Assembly (NCBI RefSeq): GCF_001279695.1
Contig: NZ_LGDD01000002.1
Span: 62,001-126,000, forward strand
Source of the DNA: Streptomyces sp. WM6378
Lineage (GTDB): Bacteria > Actinomycetota > Actinomycetes > Streptomycetales > Streptomycetaceae
Direction: 5' to 3'
Length of the DNA stretch: 64,000 bases
The position numbers were made by a program, and so were the translations under genes. The notes under the pieces are model-generated. The model was not told the origin of the DNA. It ran no database searches and saw only the letters and a list, made by a program, of their open reading frames with translations. Positions 24,076 to 32,112 of this stretch are shown here, piece after piece; the first letter of the stretch is position 1, and each line of letters opens with the position of its first letter.

Positions 24076-24147
24076 GGGCGATTAGCTCAGCGGGAGAGCG
24101 CTTCGTTCACACCGAAGAGGTCACTGGTTCGAACCCAGTATCGCCCA
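24076..24147 (+). tRNA. tRNA-Val(CAC), copy A
   Basis: Acceptor GGGCGAT/ATCGCCC, anticodon stem-loop CTTCG-TTCACAC-CGAAG giving CAC, T-arm GGTTCGAACCC. A TAATGT -10-like box lies at 24057-24062. Confidence 0.95.
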
Positions 24148-24154
24148 CCCGGAC

Positions 24155-24193
24155 CGACGGCCCCGGAGATCATCGAGATCTCCGGGGCCGTCG
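24155..24193 (+). terminator. Terminator after tRNA-Val copy A
   Basis: A perfect 17-bp stem (CGACGGCCCCGGAGATC with complement) with five-base loop, seven bases after the tRNA. Confidence 0.8.
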
Positions 24194-24230
24194 GCGTTCC
24201 CGGCCCCCGCCTGTCCCGCAGACTGGGGGC

Positions 24231-24677
24231 ATGGACTGGTGCCGCTACCGCTTCCGCAGCGTCTGGGACCTGCCCGCGGCGCCCGCCGCCGTGTACGCGG
24301 TCCTGGAGCGCGCCGAGGAGTACCCGCGCTGGTGGCCCGAGGTCCGCGAGGTCACCCCCGTCGACGAGCGCACCGCCACCGCCCGGCTCCGCTCGCTCGT
24401 CCCGTACGACCTGTTCGTCACCGCCCGCGAGAGCCGGCGCGATCCGGTGGGACGGGTCCTGGAGGTCGAGCTCTGCGGGGACCTCGAAGGGTGGGCGCGC
24501 TGGACGCTGTTCGCCCGCGGCGGCGGAACGAGGGCCGTGTACGAGCAGGAGGTCGAGGTGCGCAAGCCGCTCATGCGGCGGCTCGCGGTGCCGGGCCGCC
24601 CGGTGTTCCGGGCCAATCACGCGCTGATGATGAGGTCCGGGAGGCGGGGTCTCGGGCGAAGACTGAATGCGGTTTGA
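24231..24677 (+). CDS. SRPBCC (START-like) lipid/polyketide-binding fold protein
   Basis: A 148-residue helix-grip protein. The N-terminus FRSVWDLPAAPAAVYAVLERAEEYPRWWPEV is the classic SRPBCC opening, followed by alternating strands and a long C-terminal helix. Such proteins bind hydrophobic ligands or act as cyclases/dehydratases, but there is no polyketide cluster here, so no substrate can be named. The gene is enclosed by two nearly identical tRNA-Val genes. Confidence 0.8.
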   Translation: MDWCRYRFRSVWDLPAAPAAVYAVLERAEEYPRWWPEVREVTPVDERTATARLRSLVPYDLFVTARESRRDPVGRVLEVELCGDLEGWARWTLFARGGGTRAVYEQEVEVRKPLMRRLAVPGRPVFRANHALMMRSGRRGLGRRLNAV

Positions 24678-24703
24678 AAGGTGGGCGTGGGGGACTGTAT
24701 TGT
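24674..24703 (+). promoter_or_regulatory. Promoter of tRNA-Val copy B
   Basis: TTGAAA (24674-24679), 18-base spacer, TATTGT (24698-24703), 13 bases before the mature tRNA. The -35 overlaps the stop codon of the SRPBCC gene. Confidence 0.6.
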
Positions 24704-24716
24704 TCAGTGCGTTCCC

Positions 24717-24788
24717 GGGCGATTAGCTCAGTGGGAGAGCGCTTCGTTCACACCGAAGAGGTCACTGGTTCGAACCCAGTATCGCCCA
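24717..24788 (+). tRNA. tRNA-Val(CAC), copy B
   Basis: Same as copy A except one C-to-T change in the D loop; anticodon CAC. Confidence 0.95.
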
Positions 24789-24796
24789 CCGGGAAG

Positions 24797-24828
24797 GGCC
24801 GGTCCGTCATCGACGGGCCGGCCTTTTT
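24797..24828 (+). terminator. Terminator after tRNA-Val copy B
   Basis: GGCCGGTCCGTC/GACGGGCCGGCC stem (one G-T pair) with a three-base loop and a following TTTTT, a classical intrinsic terminator. Confidence 0.85.
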
Positions 24829-24839
24829 GCTGTCAACGC

Positions 24840-25565
24840 TCAGGCGGCCGCCGGGAGTTCGGGCCGCAGCGGCCACGCCGTGTCCACCAGCTCCGGGGTG
24901 CCCTGCCGGGTGAACCAGGCTTGCAGGCCGCGCGCCTGAGCCGCGTGCCAGGTCGCCTGGAGCGTGTGCAACTCCGTGGGCGTCAGCCGCTCCAGGCGGG
25001 ATGCGAACCTGCGCCCCACGGCCCGTACGACCTCCAGGGCGGCCAGCGCGTCGGCGGCCGCGTCGTGCGCGCCCTCCAGCGTCACGCCGTAGTGCTCGCA
25101 CAGGTCGCTCAGCGTGCGGCGGCCCTTGCGGTAGCGGTCCAGGTGCTTGTCCAGGACCCGCGGATCGAGGACGCGCAGCGGGTTCTGGCCCAGGTAATGG
25201 GACAGCGAGGCCGCGCGGTGACGCCTCAACTCCCGGTCCAGGAGCGTCAGATCGAACGGCGCGTTCATGATGACCAGCGGCCGGCCCGCCGCGCACTGCT
25301 CGGCCAGCGACTTCGCGACCTCCTCCATCACGGGGGCCGGCCAGCGCCCGTTCAGCTGGAGGTGTTCATCGGTCAGACCGTGTACGGCCGTTGCGCCCGC
25401 CGGGACGGGTATGCCCGGGTTGACCAGCCAGCGGGTCGACCGCGGCCGGGCGTCCGGGCCGTCCTGGATGACCAGTGCGGCCGAAACTATCCGGTCCCCT
25501 TCCACGTCCACCCCGGTGGTCTCGGTGTCGAACGCCGCCAGGGGACCCTCGTACCAACACGTCAT
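24840..25565 (-). CDS. DEDDh 3'-5' exonuclease (DnaQ-like)
   Basis: A 241-residue exonuclease related to the epsilon subunit. Exo I is AFDTETTGVD (Asp13, Glu15), Exo II NAPFDLTLLDREL and Exo III HDAAADALAALEV with the catalytic His and Asp. VHGLTDEHL is also conserved. It is a stand-alone domain with a C-terminal extension, so it is likely a repair or RNA-processing exonuclease rather than the replicative proofreader. Start ATG 25565. Confidence 0.9.
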   Translation of the reverse strand: MTCWYEGPLAAFDTETTGVDVEGDRIVSAALVIQDGPDARPRSTRWLVNPGIPVPAGATAVHGLTDEHLQLNGRWPAPVMEEVAKSLAEQCAAGRPLVIMNAPFDLTLLDRELRRHRAASLSHYLGQNPLRVLDPRVLDKHLDRYRKGRRTLSDLCEHYGVTLEGAHDAAADALAALEVVRAVGRRFASRLERLTPTELHTLQATWHAAQARGLQAWFTRQGTPELVDTAWPLRPELPAAA

Positions 25566-25756
25566 GTCTACTCAACTCCTCGCGCACTCCCGGCAGATGG
25601 CGTGCATCCCCTGCCCGATTCCGTGATACCCGGGCCGTTTGCGACATACGCCGTTTGCGGGGACCCGAGTGCGGAGACAACACAGGTGACGGGACTGGAA
25701 TTTGACGGGCCGTCATGGAGAAAGTTCGGCACAGTTCCGGAAGGCATACGACAGCC

Positions 25757-26335
25757 ATGGCGCTCGCGCAGCCCGATCCGGCCGCGCCCGGGCACGGTCT
25801 GCTGCCCGAGCGGATCGCACCGCTGCGCGGCTCGCTCGCCACCACCGCCTGCATGGAGACCCTTCAGGTGGGCTACCTGCACGCGGTGGCGGCGGCAGCG
25901 GGGTGTTCGCTGTCGCAGCCCTTTCCGGACAACGGGATCGACTGGCACGTGAGCCACAGCGCTCCCGGGCACACGGTCGACGACGAAGTGACGATCAAGG
26001 TGCAGCTCAAGTGCACGTACCAGATTCCGCCGCATCCGCCGGGCGGGGCCTTCTCCTTCACGCTGGACAACGCGCACCTGGTGAAGCTGGCCCGCACGCC
26101 CGTGTCGGTGCACAAGATCCTGGTCGTGATGCTGGTGCCGAGGAGTCAGGACGAGTGGCTGCGCGCCGGCCACGACCGCCTGGCGCTGCGGCACTGCTGC
26201 TACTGGACCAATCTGGCCGGGCACCCGGTGACCGGCCGGCGCAGGACCACGGTGCGAATACCGACCTCGCGGATCTTCGACGACCGCGCGCTCTGCGAGA
26301 TCATGACGCGGGTCGGGGTGGGAGGGAGGCCCTGA
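25757..26335 (+). CDS. DUF4365 protein (restriction-endonuclease-like fold)
   Basis: A 192-residue protein. The family core is visible: an N-terminal helix (TTACMETLQVGYLHAVAAAAG), then GIDWHVSH with Asp62, then VTIKVQLKCTYQ with Gln83-x-Lys85. This D...QxK arrangement is what remains of a PD-(D/E)xK nuclease site with Gln replacing the acid. The rest alternates strands, ending RTTVRIPTSRIFDDRALCEIM. ATG 25757 is preferred to ATG 25715 because GGAAGG lies upstream. Its stop overlaps the start of the next gene (TGATG), so the two act together. Whether it cuts DNA is not shown. Confidence 0.75.
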   Translation: MALAQPDPAAPGHGLLPERIAPLRGSLATTACMETLQVGYLHAVAAAAGCSLSQPFPDNGIDWHVSHSAPGHTVDDEVTIKVQLKCTYQIPPHPPGGAFSFTLDNAHLVKLARTPVSVHKILVVMLVPRSQDEWLRAGHDRLALRHCCYWTNLAGHPVTGRRRTTVRIPTSRIFDDRALCEIMTRVGVGGRP

Positions 26336-27528
26336 TGCGCTGGTCCGACGATGAGCTCGGCGGGATTCTGCCGGGTCCCGGCCAGGTCGATCCGGCGGTG
26401 CTCGGGGTGCTGCTCCACCGGCACGGCTGGCGGCGGCGCGGGGGAGCGGCGGGGCGCTACGCGCGCTGGACGCCGCCCGGCGCGATCGGCTCCGGCATGA
26501 GCCTGCTCGTCCCCGAGAGCCGGGCCTACCCCGACAGCGAGGACCTGCTCGGCGAGGCCCTGACCGCACTCGCCCGCAGCGCCGCGCCCTCCGCCCGCGA
26601 GGTGCTGGTCTCGCTCGCGGTGCCCAGCGACGAGGTGCGGTGGTGGCGCGAGGTGCCCGAGGGACCGGCCGGCGCCGCCTCCTGGAGCGAGCAGGAACAA
26701 CTGCGCGGCGCCGCCCACCGGATGCTGCTCGCGGGTGCGCTCGCCGTGCGCGGACCGGCCGGGTACTACGGGGCCCGCCACCGCAGGCAGGCCCTCGCCT
26801 CCCTGGAAGGCGTCCTCGTCGAGCCCGGACCGGGCGGCGGGCTCACCGCGTTCGTGCCGGCGGCATCGGGGCGGCCCGCGGTCGTATGCCTCTACGCGGC
26901 GCTCAACGCGGTGCGGGACGCGGTCGACTACCAGCGCACCACGGGCGGCATGGAGGCCTTCGACGCGGCCGTGCGGGCGGGCGTCAGCAGAGAGCTGACC
27001 GAGTCCGTGGTCGCCCTGGTGCGCGGCACCGAAGGCGTCCGGGTCGCCCTCGAATGGGCCCCGGCGGCCGGGGTGCCCGCCGGGTGCGCGGCCCGGCCCG
27101 AACCCGTCGACTTCTCGCCCGGTGACCTGCCCGCGCTGCGTGCGGCCGGCGCCCGCTACCTGACCGACGAGCCGTCCCTGCCGGTGCGGATCACCGGCGC
27201 CGTGGTGCGGCTGCGCCGCTCGGGGCCGCGCGGCTCCGGCGTCGTACGGCTGAGAGTGCTTGCCGGGGCGGAGGTGCCGCAAGTGCGCATGGAGCTGGAC
27301 GAGGAGGCGTACCGCATCGCCGGGCACGCGCATCTGGTCGGGCTGCCGATCCGGGTCGTGGGGCGCCTGGAGAGCCGGGGCGGATTCCGCCGGCTCTCCG
27401 CCGCCCGCGAGGTGACCCCGGTGCAGGTGGACGACGCCGAGCGGGACCGCCTGATGAAGTCCCTCCAGGAGAACCTCGACTTCTTCGAGGAGGCCTGCGG
27501 GGCGGATGCCGACCCGGCGGCCGACTGA
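26335..27528 (+). CDS. Unrecognised partner of the DUF4365 protein
   Basis: A 397-residue soluble protein translationally coupled (TGATG) to the DUF4365 gene. I do not recognise the family. The N-terminal 240 residues are mainly helical ([60 protein letters not shown]). The C-terminal part, from about residue 280, reads like a small beta-barrel (VRITGAVVRLRRSG, VVRLRVLAGAEVPQVRMELD, GLPIRVVGRLESRGGFRRLS), possibly OB-fold-like, then an acidic end. It may be a nucleic-acid-binding or effector partner. Confidence 0.7.
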   Translation: MRWSDDELGGILPGPGQVDPAVLGVLLHRHGWRRRGGAAGRYARWTPPGAIGSGMSLLVPESRAYPDSEDLLGEALTALARSAAPSAREVLVSLAVPSDEVRWWREVPEGPAGAASWSEQEQLRGAAHRMLLAGALAVRGPAGYYGARHRRQALASLEGVLVEPGPGGGLTAFVPAASGRPAVVCLYAALNAVRDAVDYQRTTGGMEAFDAAVRAGVSRELTESVVALVRGTEGVRVALEWAPAAGVPAGCAARPEPVDFSPGDLPALRAAGARYLTDEPSLPVRITGAVVRLRRSGPRGSGVVRLRVLAGAEVPQVRMELDEEAYRIAGHAHLVGLPIRVVGRLESRGGFRRLSAAREVTPVQVDDAERDRLMKSLQENLDFFEEACGADADPAAD

Positions 27529-27568
27529 GGGGCCCGTATCCGTTTCGCGGCTCACCCCACCGGCTCGG

Positions 27569-27574
27569 TAGGAT
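27569..27574 (+). promoter_or_regulatory. -10 box (TAGGAT) of thrS
   Basis: A consensus-like TAGGAT 51 bases before the thrS start; the -35 region is not convincing. No T-box leader is present. Confidence 0.45.
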
Positions 27575-27625
27575 CGTCTCGCGTACGCGGCACGCTGCGC
27601 GCCCCCCTACGGCAGGAGAAGTCCG

Positions 27626-29608
27626 GTGTCAGACGTCCGTGTGATCATCCAACGCGATTCCGAGCGGGAAGAGCGCGTGGTGACGACGGGCACTACGGCC
27701 GCCGAGCTCTTCGCCGGTGAGCGCACCGTCGTCGCGGCCCGCGTGGCCGGCGAGCTGAAGGACCTCGCGTACGAGGTGAAGGACGGCGAGGAGGTCGAGC
27801 CCGTCGAGATCTCCTCCGAGGACGGTCTCAACATCCTGCGCCACTCCACCGCGCACGTCATGGCCCAGGCCGTGCAGGAGCTCCACCCCGAGGCCAAGCT
27901 GGGCATCGGCCCGCCGGTCCGGGACGGTTTCTACTACGACTTCGACGTCGAGAAGCCGTTCACGCCCGAGGACCTCAAGGCCATCGAGAAGAAGATGCAG
28001 GAGATCCAGAAGCGCGGCCAGCGCTTCTCCCGCCGCGTCACCACCGATGAGGCCGCCCGCGTCGAGCTGGCCGACGAGCCGTACAAGCTGGAGCTCATCG
28101 GCCTGAAGGGCAACGCCGCGCAGGCCGCCGACGGGGCGGACGCGGAGGTCGGCTCCGGCGAGCTGACCATCTACGACAACCTCGACGCCAAGACCGGCGA
28201 GCTGTGCTGGAAGGACCTGTGCCGCGGTCCGCACCTGCCGACCACCCGGAACATCCCGGCGTTCAAGCTGATGCGCTCGGGCGGCGCGTACTGGCGCGGC
28301 AGCGAGAAGAACCCGATGCTGCAGCGCATCTACGGCACCGCCTGGCCGACCAAGGACGAGCTCAAGGCACACCTGGAGTTCCTCGCCGAGGCCGAGAAGC
28401 GCGACCACCGCAAGCTCGGTGCCGAGCTCGACCTGTTCTCCATCCCGGAGGAGCTGGGCTCCGGCCTCGCGGTCTTCCACCCCAAGGGCGGCATCGTCCG
28501 GCGGGAGATGGAGGCGTACTCGCGCCAGAAGCACGAGGACGCGGACTACGAGTTCGTGAACACCCCGCACATCTCCAAGGAAGAGCTCTTCGTCACCTCG
28601 GGGCACCTGCCGCACTACGGCGACGGCATGTTCCCGCCGGTGGAGTTCGACGGGCAGAACTACCGCCTCAAGGCGATGAACTGCCCCATGCACAACCTGA
28701 TCTTCAAGGCGCGCGGCCGCTCCTACCGTGAACTGCCGCTGCGGCTCTTCGAGTTCGGCACGGTGTACCGCTACGAGAAGTCGGGTGTGGTGCACGGTCT
28801 GACCCGTGCGCGCGGCTTCACCCAGGACGACTCGCACATCTACTGCACCAAGGAGCAGATGCCGCAGGAGCTCGACTCGCTCCTGACCTTCGTGCTCGAC
28901 CTGCTGCGCGACTACGGCCTGGACGACTTCGAGCTGGAGCTGTCCACCCGCGACCCGGAGTCGGACAAGTTCATCGGCTCCGACGAGGCCTGGGAGGAGG
29001 CCACCGAGGCGCTGCGGCAGGCGGCCGAGAAGCAGGGCCTCCCGCTGGTGCCGGACCCGGGTGGCGCGGCGTTCTACGGGCCGAAGATCTCGGTGCAGGC
29101 CAAGGACGCGATCGGGCGGTCCTGGCAGATGTCGACCATCCAGGTCGACTTCAACCAGCCTGAGCGGTTTGGCCTGGAGTACACCGCGAACGACGGCACC
29201 AAGCAGCAGCCGGTCATGATCCACCGCGCCCTGTTCGGCTCCATCGAGCGCTTCTTCGCGGTGCTCCTGGAGCACTACGCGGGCGCGTTCCCCGCCTGGC
29301 TCGCCCCCGTCCAGGCGGTCGGCATCCCGATCGGCGACGCCCACATCCCGTACCTCCAGGAGTTCGCCGCCGAGGCGAAGAAGAAGGGGCTGCGGGTCGA
29401 GGTGGACGCGTCCTCGGACCGGATGCAGAAGAAGATCCGCAACCAGCAGAAGCAGAAGGTGCCGTTCATGATCATCGTCGGTGACGACGACATGAACGCG
29501 GGCACCGTCTCCTTCCGCTACCGCGACGGCTCGCAGGAGAACGGCATTCCGCGCGACGAGGCCATCGCGAAGATCGAGAAGGTCGTGGCGGAGCGGACCC
29601 AGGTCTGA
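27626..29608 (+). CDS. thrS: Threonyl-tRNA synthetase
   Basis: A 660-residue class II synthetase. Domains in order: TGS (residues 1-65, [19 protein letters not shown]), editing/N2 domain with [26 protein letters not shown], the catalytic core with motif 2 ([24 protein letters not shown]), the zinc-binding Cys in MNCPMHN, motif 3 ([20 protein letters not shown]) and the anticodon-binding domain ([20 protein letters not shown]). All key residues present, length normal. GTG start follows AGGAGA. Confidence 0.97.
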   Translation: MSDVRVIIQRDSEREERVVTTGTTAAELFAGERTVVAARVAGELKDLAYEVKDGEEVEPVEISSEDGLNILRHSTAHVMAQAVQELHPEAKLGIGPPVRDGFYYDFDVEKPFTPEDLKAIEKKMQEIQKRGQRFSRRVTTDEAARVELADEPYKLELIGLKGNAAQAADGADAEVGSGELTIYDNLDAKTGELCWKDLCRGPHLPTTRNIPAFKLMRSGGAYWRGSEKNPMLQRIYGTAWPTKDELKAHLEFLAEAEKRDHRKLGAELDLFSIPEELGSGLAVFHPKGGIVRREMEAYSRQKHEDADYEFVNTPHISKEELFVTSGHLPHYGDGMFPPVEFDGQNYRLKAMNCPMHNLIFKARGRSYRELPLRLFEFGTVYRYEKSGVVHGLTRARGFTQDDSHIYCTKEQMPQELDSLLTFVLDLLRDYGLDDFELELSTRDPESDKFIGSDEAWEEATEALRQAAEKQGLPLVPDPGGAAFYGPKISVQAKDAIGRSWQMSTIQVDFNQPERFGLEYTANDGTKQQPVMIHRALFGSIERFFAVLLEHYAGAFPAWLAPVQAVGIPIGDAHIPYLQEFAAEAKKKGLRVEVDASSDRMQKKIRNQQKQKVPFMIIVGDDDMNAGTVSFRYRDGSQENGIPRDEAIAKIEKVVAERTQV

Positions 29609-29625
29609 CGCCCTGCCCGCGCTGT

Positions 29626-29662
29626 GAGGGCCCCCGGGAAGCTCGCCTTCCCGGGGGCCCTC
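29626..29662 (+). terminator. Terminator after thrS
   Basis: A 16-bp perfect stem (GAGGGCCCCCGGGAAG with complement), five-base loop, 17 bases past the stop. Confidence 0.8.
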
Positions 29663-29712
29663 GGGCGTTCTGGCACCGGCCACCCGGGCGACGTCCCGGA
29701 GCGCCGAAGTCA

Positions 29713-29718
29713 TATGCT
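29713..29718 (+). promoter_or_regulatory. -10 box (TATGCT) of the HIT gene
   Basis: TATGCT ends exactly seven bases before ATG 29726, supporting that start and a leaderless mRNA; the upstream ATG at 29714 lies inside the box. Confidence 0.45.
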
Positions 29719-29725
29719 GCACACC

Positions 29726-30274
29726 ATGACGACTGAGCCGGAGCAGCAGATCGGAGTGGGGACGCAGGACGCGTTCCAGCGCCTGTGGACGCCCCACCGG
29801 ATGGCGTACATCCAGGGCGAGAACAAGCCGACGGGGCCGGGGTCCGGCGACGGGTGTCCGTTCTGCTCGATCCCGGCGAAGTCGGACGAGGACGGGCTGA
29901 TCATCAAGCGCGGCGAGCACGTGTACGCGGTGCTCAACCTGTACCCGTACAACGGCGGGCACCTCATGGTGGTGCCCTACCGCCACGTCGCCGACTACAC
30001 GGAGCTGGACGCGGCCGAGACGCTTGAGCTCGCCGAGCTCACCAAGCGGGCGATGGCCGCGCTGCGCACCGCGTCGGGGGCGCACGGGTTCAACATCGGC
30101 ATGAACCAGGGCACGGTGGCCGGTGCCGGGATCGCCGCCCATCTGCACCAGCACATCGTGCCGCGCTGGGGCGGCGACACCAACTTCATGCCGGTCGTCG
30201 GCCACACCAAGGTGCTGCCCCAACTCCTCGCGGACACCCGCAAGATGCTGGCCGACGCCTGGCCGCAGGACTAG
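29726..30274 (+). CDS. HIT-family nucleotide hydrolase/phosphorylase
   Basis: A 182-residue histidine-triad protein (HLHQHIVPRW, the H-x-H-x-H-x-x motif) with upstream CPFCSI and YPYNGGHLMVVPYRHV. The longer N-terminus and GFNIGMNQGTVAGAGIAAHLHQH fit the actinobacterial Ap4A phosphorylase-like branch. Start ATG 29726 rather than 29714 because of the leaderless promoter. Its stop abuts the stop of the convergent membrane protein. Confidence 0.9.
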   Translation: MTTEPEQQIGVGTQDAFQRLWTPHRMAYIQGENKPTGPGSGDGCPFCSIPAKSDEDGLIIKRGEHVYAVLNLYPYNGGHLMVVPYRHVADYTELDAAETLELAELTKRAMAALRTASGAHGFNIGMNQGTVAGAGIAAHLHQHIVPRWGGDTNFMPVVGHTKVLPQLLADTRKMLADAWPQD

Positions 30275-31936
30275 CTACGCGTCGTACAGGTCCGCCTTCC
30301 TCGGTGCCGGGTCCTGGACCATGCCGCTGAGGATCATCGAGCGGTTGGTGAAGCGGTCGGTGTTCACTCCGTGCTCGTCGAGCACCTTCATGGCGGCGGA
30401 GTGCACCACCCGCAGCACGGGGGTGGCGGCCCGCATCGCGTCGTCGGCCATGAAGCGGTGCCGCCAGGGCTTGTCGGCCCAGGCGTGCCGAAGGCCGAAC
30501 GGCTCCGGCAGCGCTATCTTGCCGCCCAGGTAGTCGAGCAGCGGCGGGTACCAGGTCAGCGGGGCCCGCGCGGCCAGGCGCACCACCTCGGTGGCGTCGA
30601 CCAGGGGCAGCGCGATCGTCTTCTTCTCCCAGAACCGGAAGGTCTTGTCGACCTCCTTGGTCTTGGGCGCCGGCTTGGTGGTGAACAGGGCGTGCACCGG
30701 GCCCAGCGCGTGCCCGGTCACCTCGATCCGCAGCGTCTCGTGCAGCACGGTGACGGTGACCATCATGGTGATGACCAACTGGCCGTCCCAGAGCGTGAAC
30801 TGGACGCCGAGGTAGTGCCGGTTGCCGCTGGAGAACTGCTGCTCGTTGCAGATCCGCTGGATCTCGTGGGCGCGCACCTGGAAGTTGTCGATGTCCTGGC
30901 CGCTGGGCCGGGACACCTCCTTGGCGCCCTCGCCGATCGGCGAGACCACCCAGTTCTTGATGGACGGGGTGGGGAAGCCGCCGGTGTGCAGGGGGCCGCG
31001 CTCCAGGAGCTGGAGGCGGTCCTGGATGGCCCGTATGACGTCCCAGCTGCGGAAGCCGTGGATCTCCTTGCCGGCTTCCTTGGGCTCCAGTTCCTCGGCG
31101 AGCTGCCAGCTGCCCCAGCGGGTGCCCATGCCCAGTATTCCCTTGGGCCCCGCGTAGAAGACGATGTTGCTCTGGTCCTCGGCGGCCAGCTTGACCAGGG
31201 ACTGGCGCAACTGTTCCGCGGAGCCCGCCGCCGAGCTCTTGGGCACTGCCTCGGGGATCTTGGCGCCGATGCCGCCGCCGCCCAGCAGGTTGTCCCAGCG
31301 CGAGCGCAGGTCCCGCGCGGTCTTCTCACAGATGAGCTTCGCCCAGTACCAGCCGACGATCGGGGCCACGACCATCGCGCGCAGGTACAGCGCGAGGAAG
31401 CCGTTGAAGGGCAGCTTGATCAGGAAGATCAGGGCGAGGATCCCGGCCGCCGCGAGCAGGATGCTGCCGAGCGCGCCGGCCCGCCGGTCCTTGGCGCCGG
31501 CCAGGGTGCGGCGCAGCTGGAAGAGGCCGAGCCACAGCAGCAGGCCGGGCAGGAAGAGCAGCCCGAACACGACCATGACCAGGGTGAGCTTGGTGTCCCG
31601 CTCCTTGCGGATGCGGATCGAGGCCAGGCAGTGCTCGACGATGGTCCCGGGCTCGGTGCCGAACGACTGGATGATGCCCTTGCGGGTGGCGCCGAGCATC
31701 CGGGACTGCACGGCCCGCGAGAACGCCTCGCCGAGGTTGGGCTCGAAGAGCGACAGCTTGCCCTTCTTCACCTCGGACTCGTGCCATTCGCTGTTGGCCT
31801 TGAGTATGTCCTCGATCGGGCTGTCCCGGTACGCGGCCGAGGCGAGCGCCTGGGTCGCGGCCGTCTGGCCCGCGGAGCCCTGGAGCGGCACCTGTGGCCT
31901 GGGCAAGAAGTCGAAGAATGGCTCTTCCGTCGTCAC
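30275..31936 (-). CDS. Large conserved membrane protein of unknown function
   Basis: A 553-residue protein. After a soluble N-terminal ~115 residues come three hydrophobic segments (LTLVMVVFGLLFLPGLLLWLG, LGSILLAAAGILALIFLI, ALYLRAMVVAPIVGWYWA), and then a large cytoplasmic or external domain with several strands (FYAGPKGILGMGTRWGSW, LGVQFTLWDGQLVITMMVTVTVLHETLRIEV, EPFGLRHAWADKPWRHRFM). GTG 31936 with GGGGG upstream is preferred; ATG 31948 adds four residues. I do not recognise a function; the gene seems conserved in Streptomyces next to the HIT gene. Confidence 0.82.
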   Translation of the reverse strand: MTTEEPFFDFLPRPQVPLQGSAGQTAATQALASAAYRDSPIEDILKANSEWHESEVKKGKLSLFEPNLGEAFSRAVQSRMLGATRKGIIQSFGTEPGTIVEHCLASIRIRKERDTKLTLVMVVFGLLFLPGLLLWLGLFQLRRTLAGAKDRRAGALGSILLAAAGILALIFLIKLPFNGFLALYLRAMVVAPIVGWYWAKLICEKTARDLRSRWDNLLGGGGIGAKIPEAVPKSSAAGSAEQLRQSLVKLAAEDQSNIVFYAGPKGILGMGTRWGSWQLAEELEPKEAGKEIHGFRSWDVIRAIQDRLQLLERGPLHTGGFPTPSIKNWVVSPIGEGAKEVSRPSGQDIDNFQVRAHEIQRICNEQQFSSGNRHYLGVQFTLWDGQLVITMMVTVTVLHETLRIEVTGHALGPVHALFTTKPAPKTKEVDKTFRFWEKKTIALPLVDATEVVRLAARAPLTWYPPLLDYLGGKIALPEPFGLRHAWADKPWRHRFMADDAMRAATPVLRVVHSAAMKVLDEHGVNTDRFTNRSMILSGMVQDPAPRKADLYDA

Positions 31937-32112
31937 TGCCGCCCCCATCGCCGCACACCGTCGCTCCGCGACCCGTTCCCGACTGCCGCACCCCGCACAC
32001 CTGCTGAGCTGGGACCACAGCGTATCGGGGTCACAGGCTGCCCGTCAGGGGACGTCGGAATGCCGCCCGCCGCAAGGAGATTGCGGTGGGCGGCTTTCTG
32101 ATGACCTGTCAA

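Noticed and set aside
24076..24788. An integrated genetic element at the tRNA-Val genes
   Set aside because: No integrase, excisionase or phage-like gene lies nearby; only the duplication is noted.
27529..27625. A T-box leader before thrS
   Set aside because: The gap is under 100 bases and has no T-box sequence; only a -10 and ribosome site are seen.
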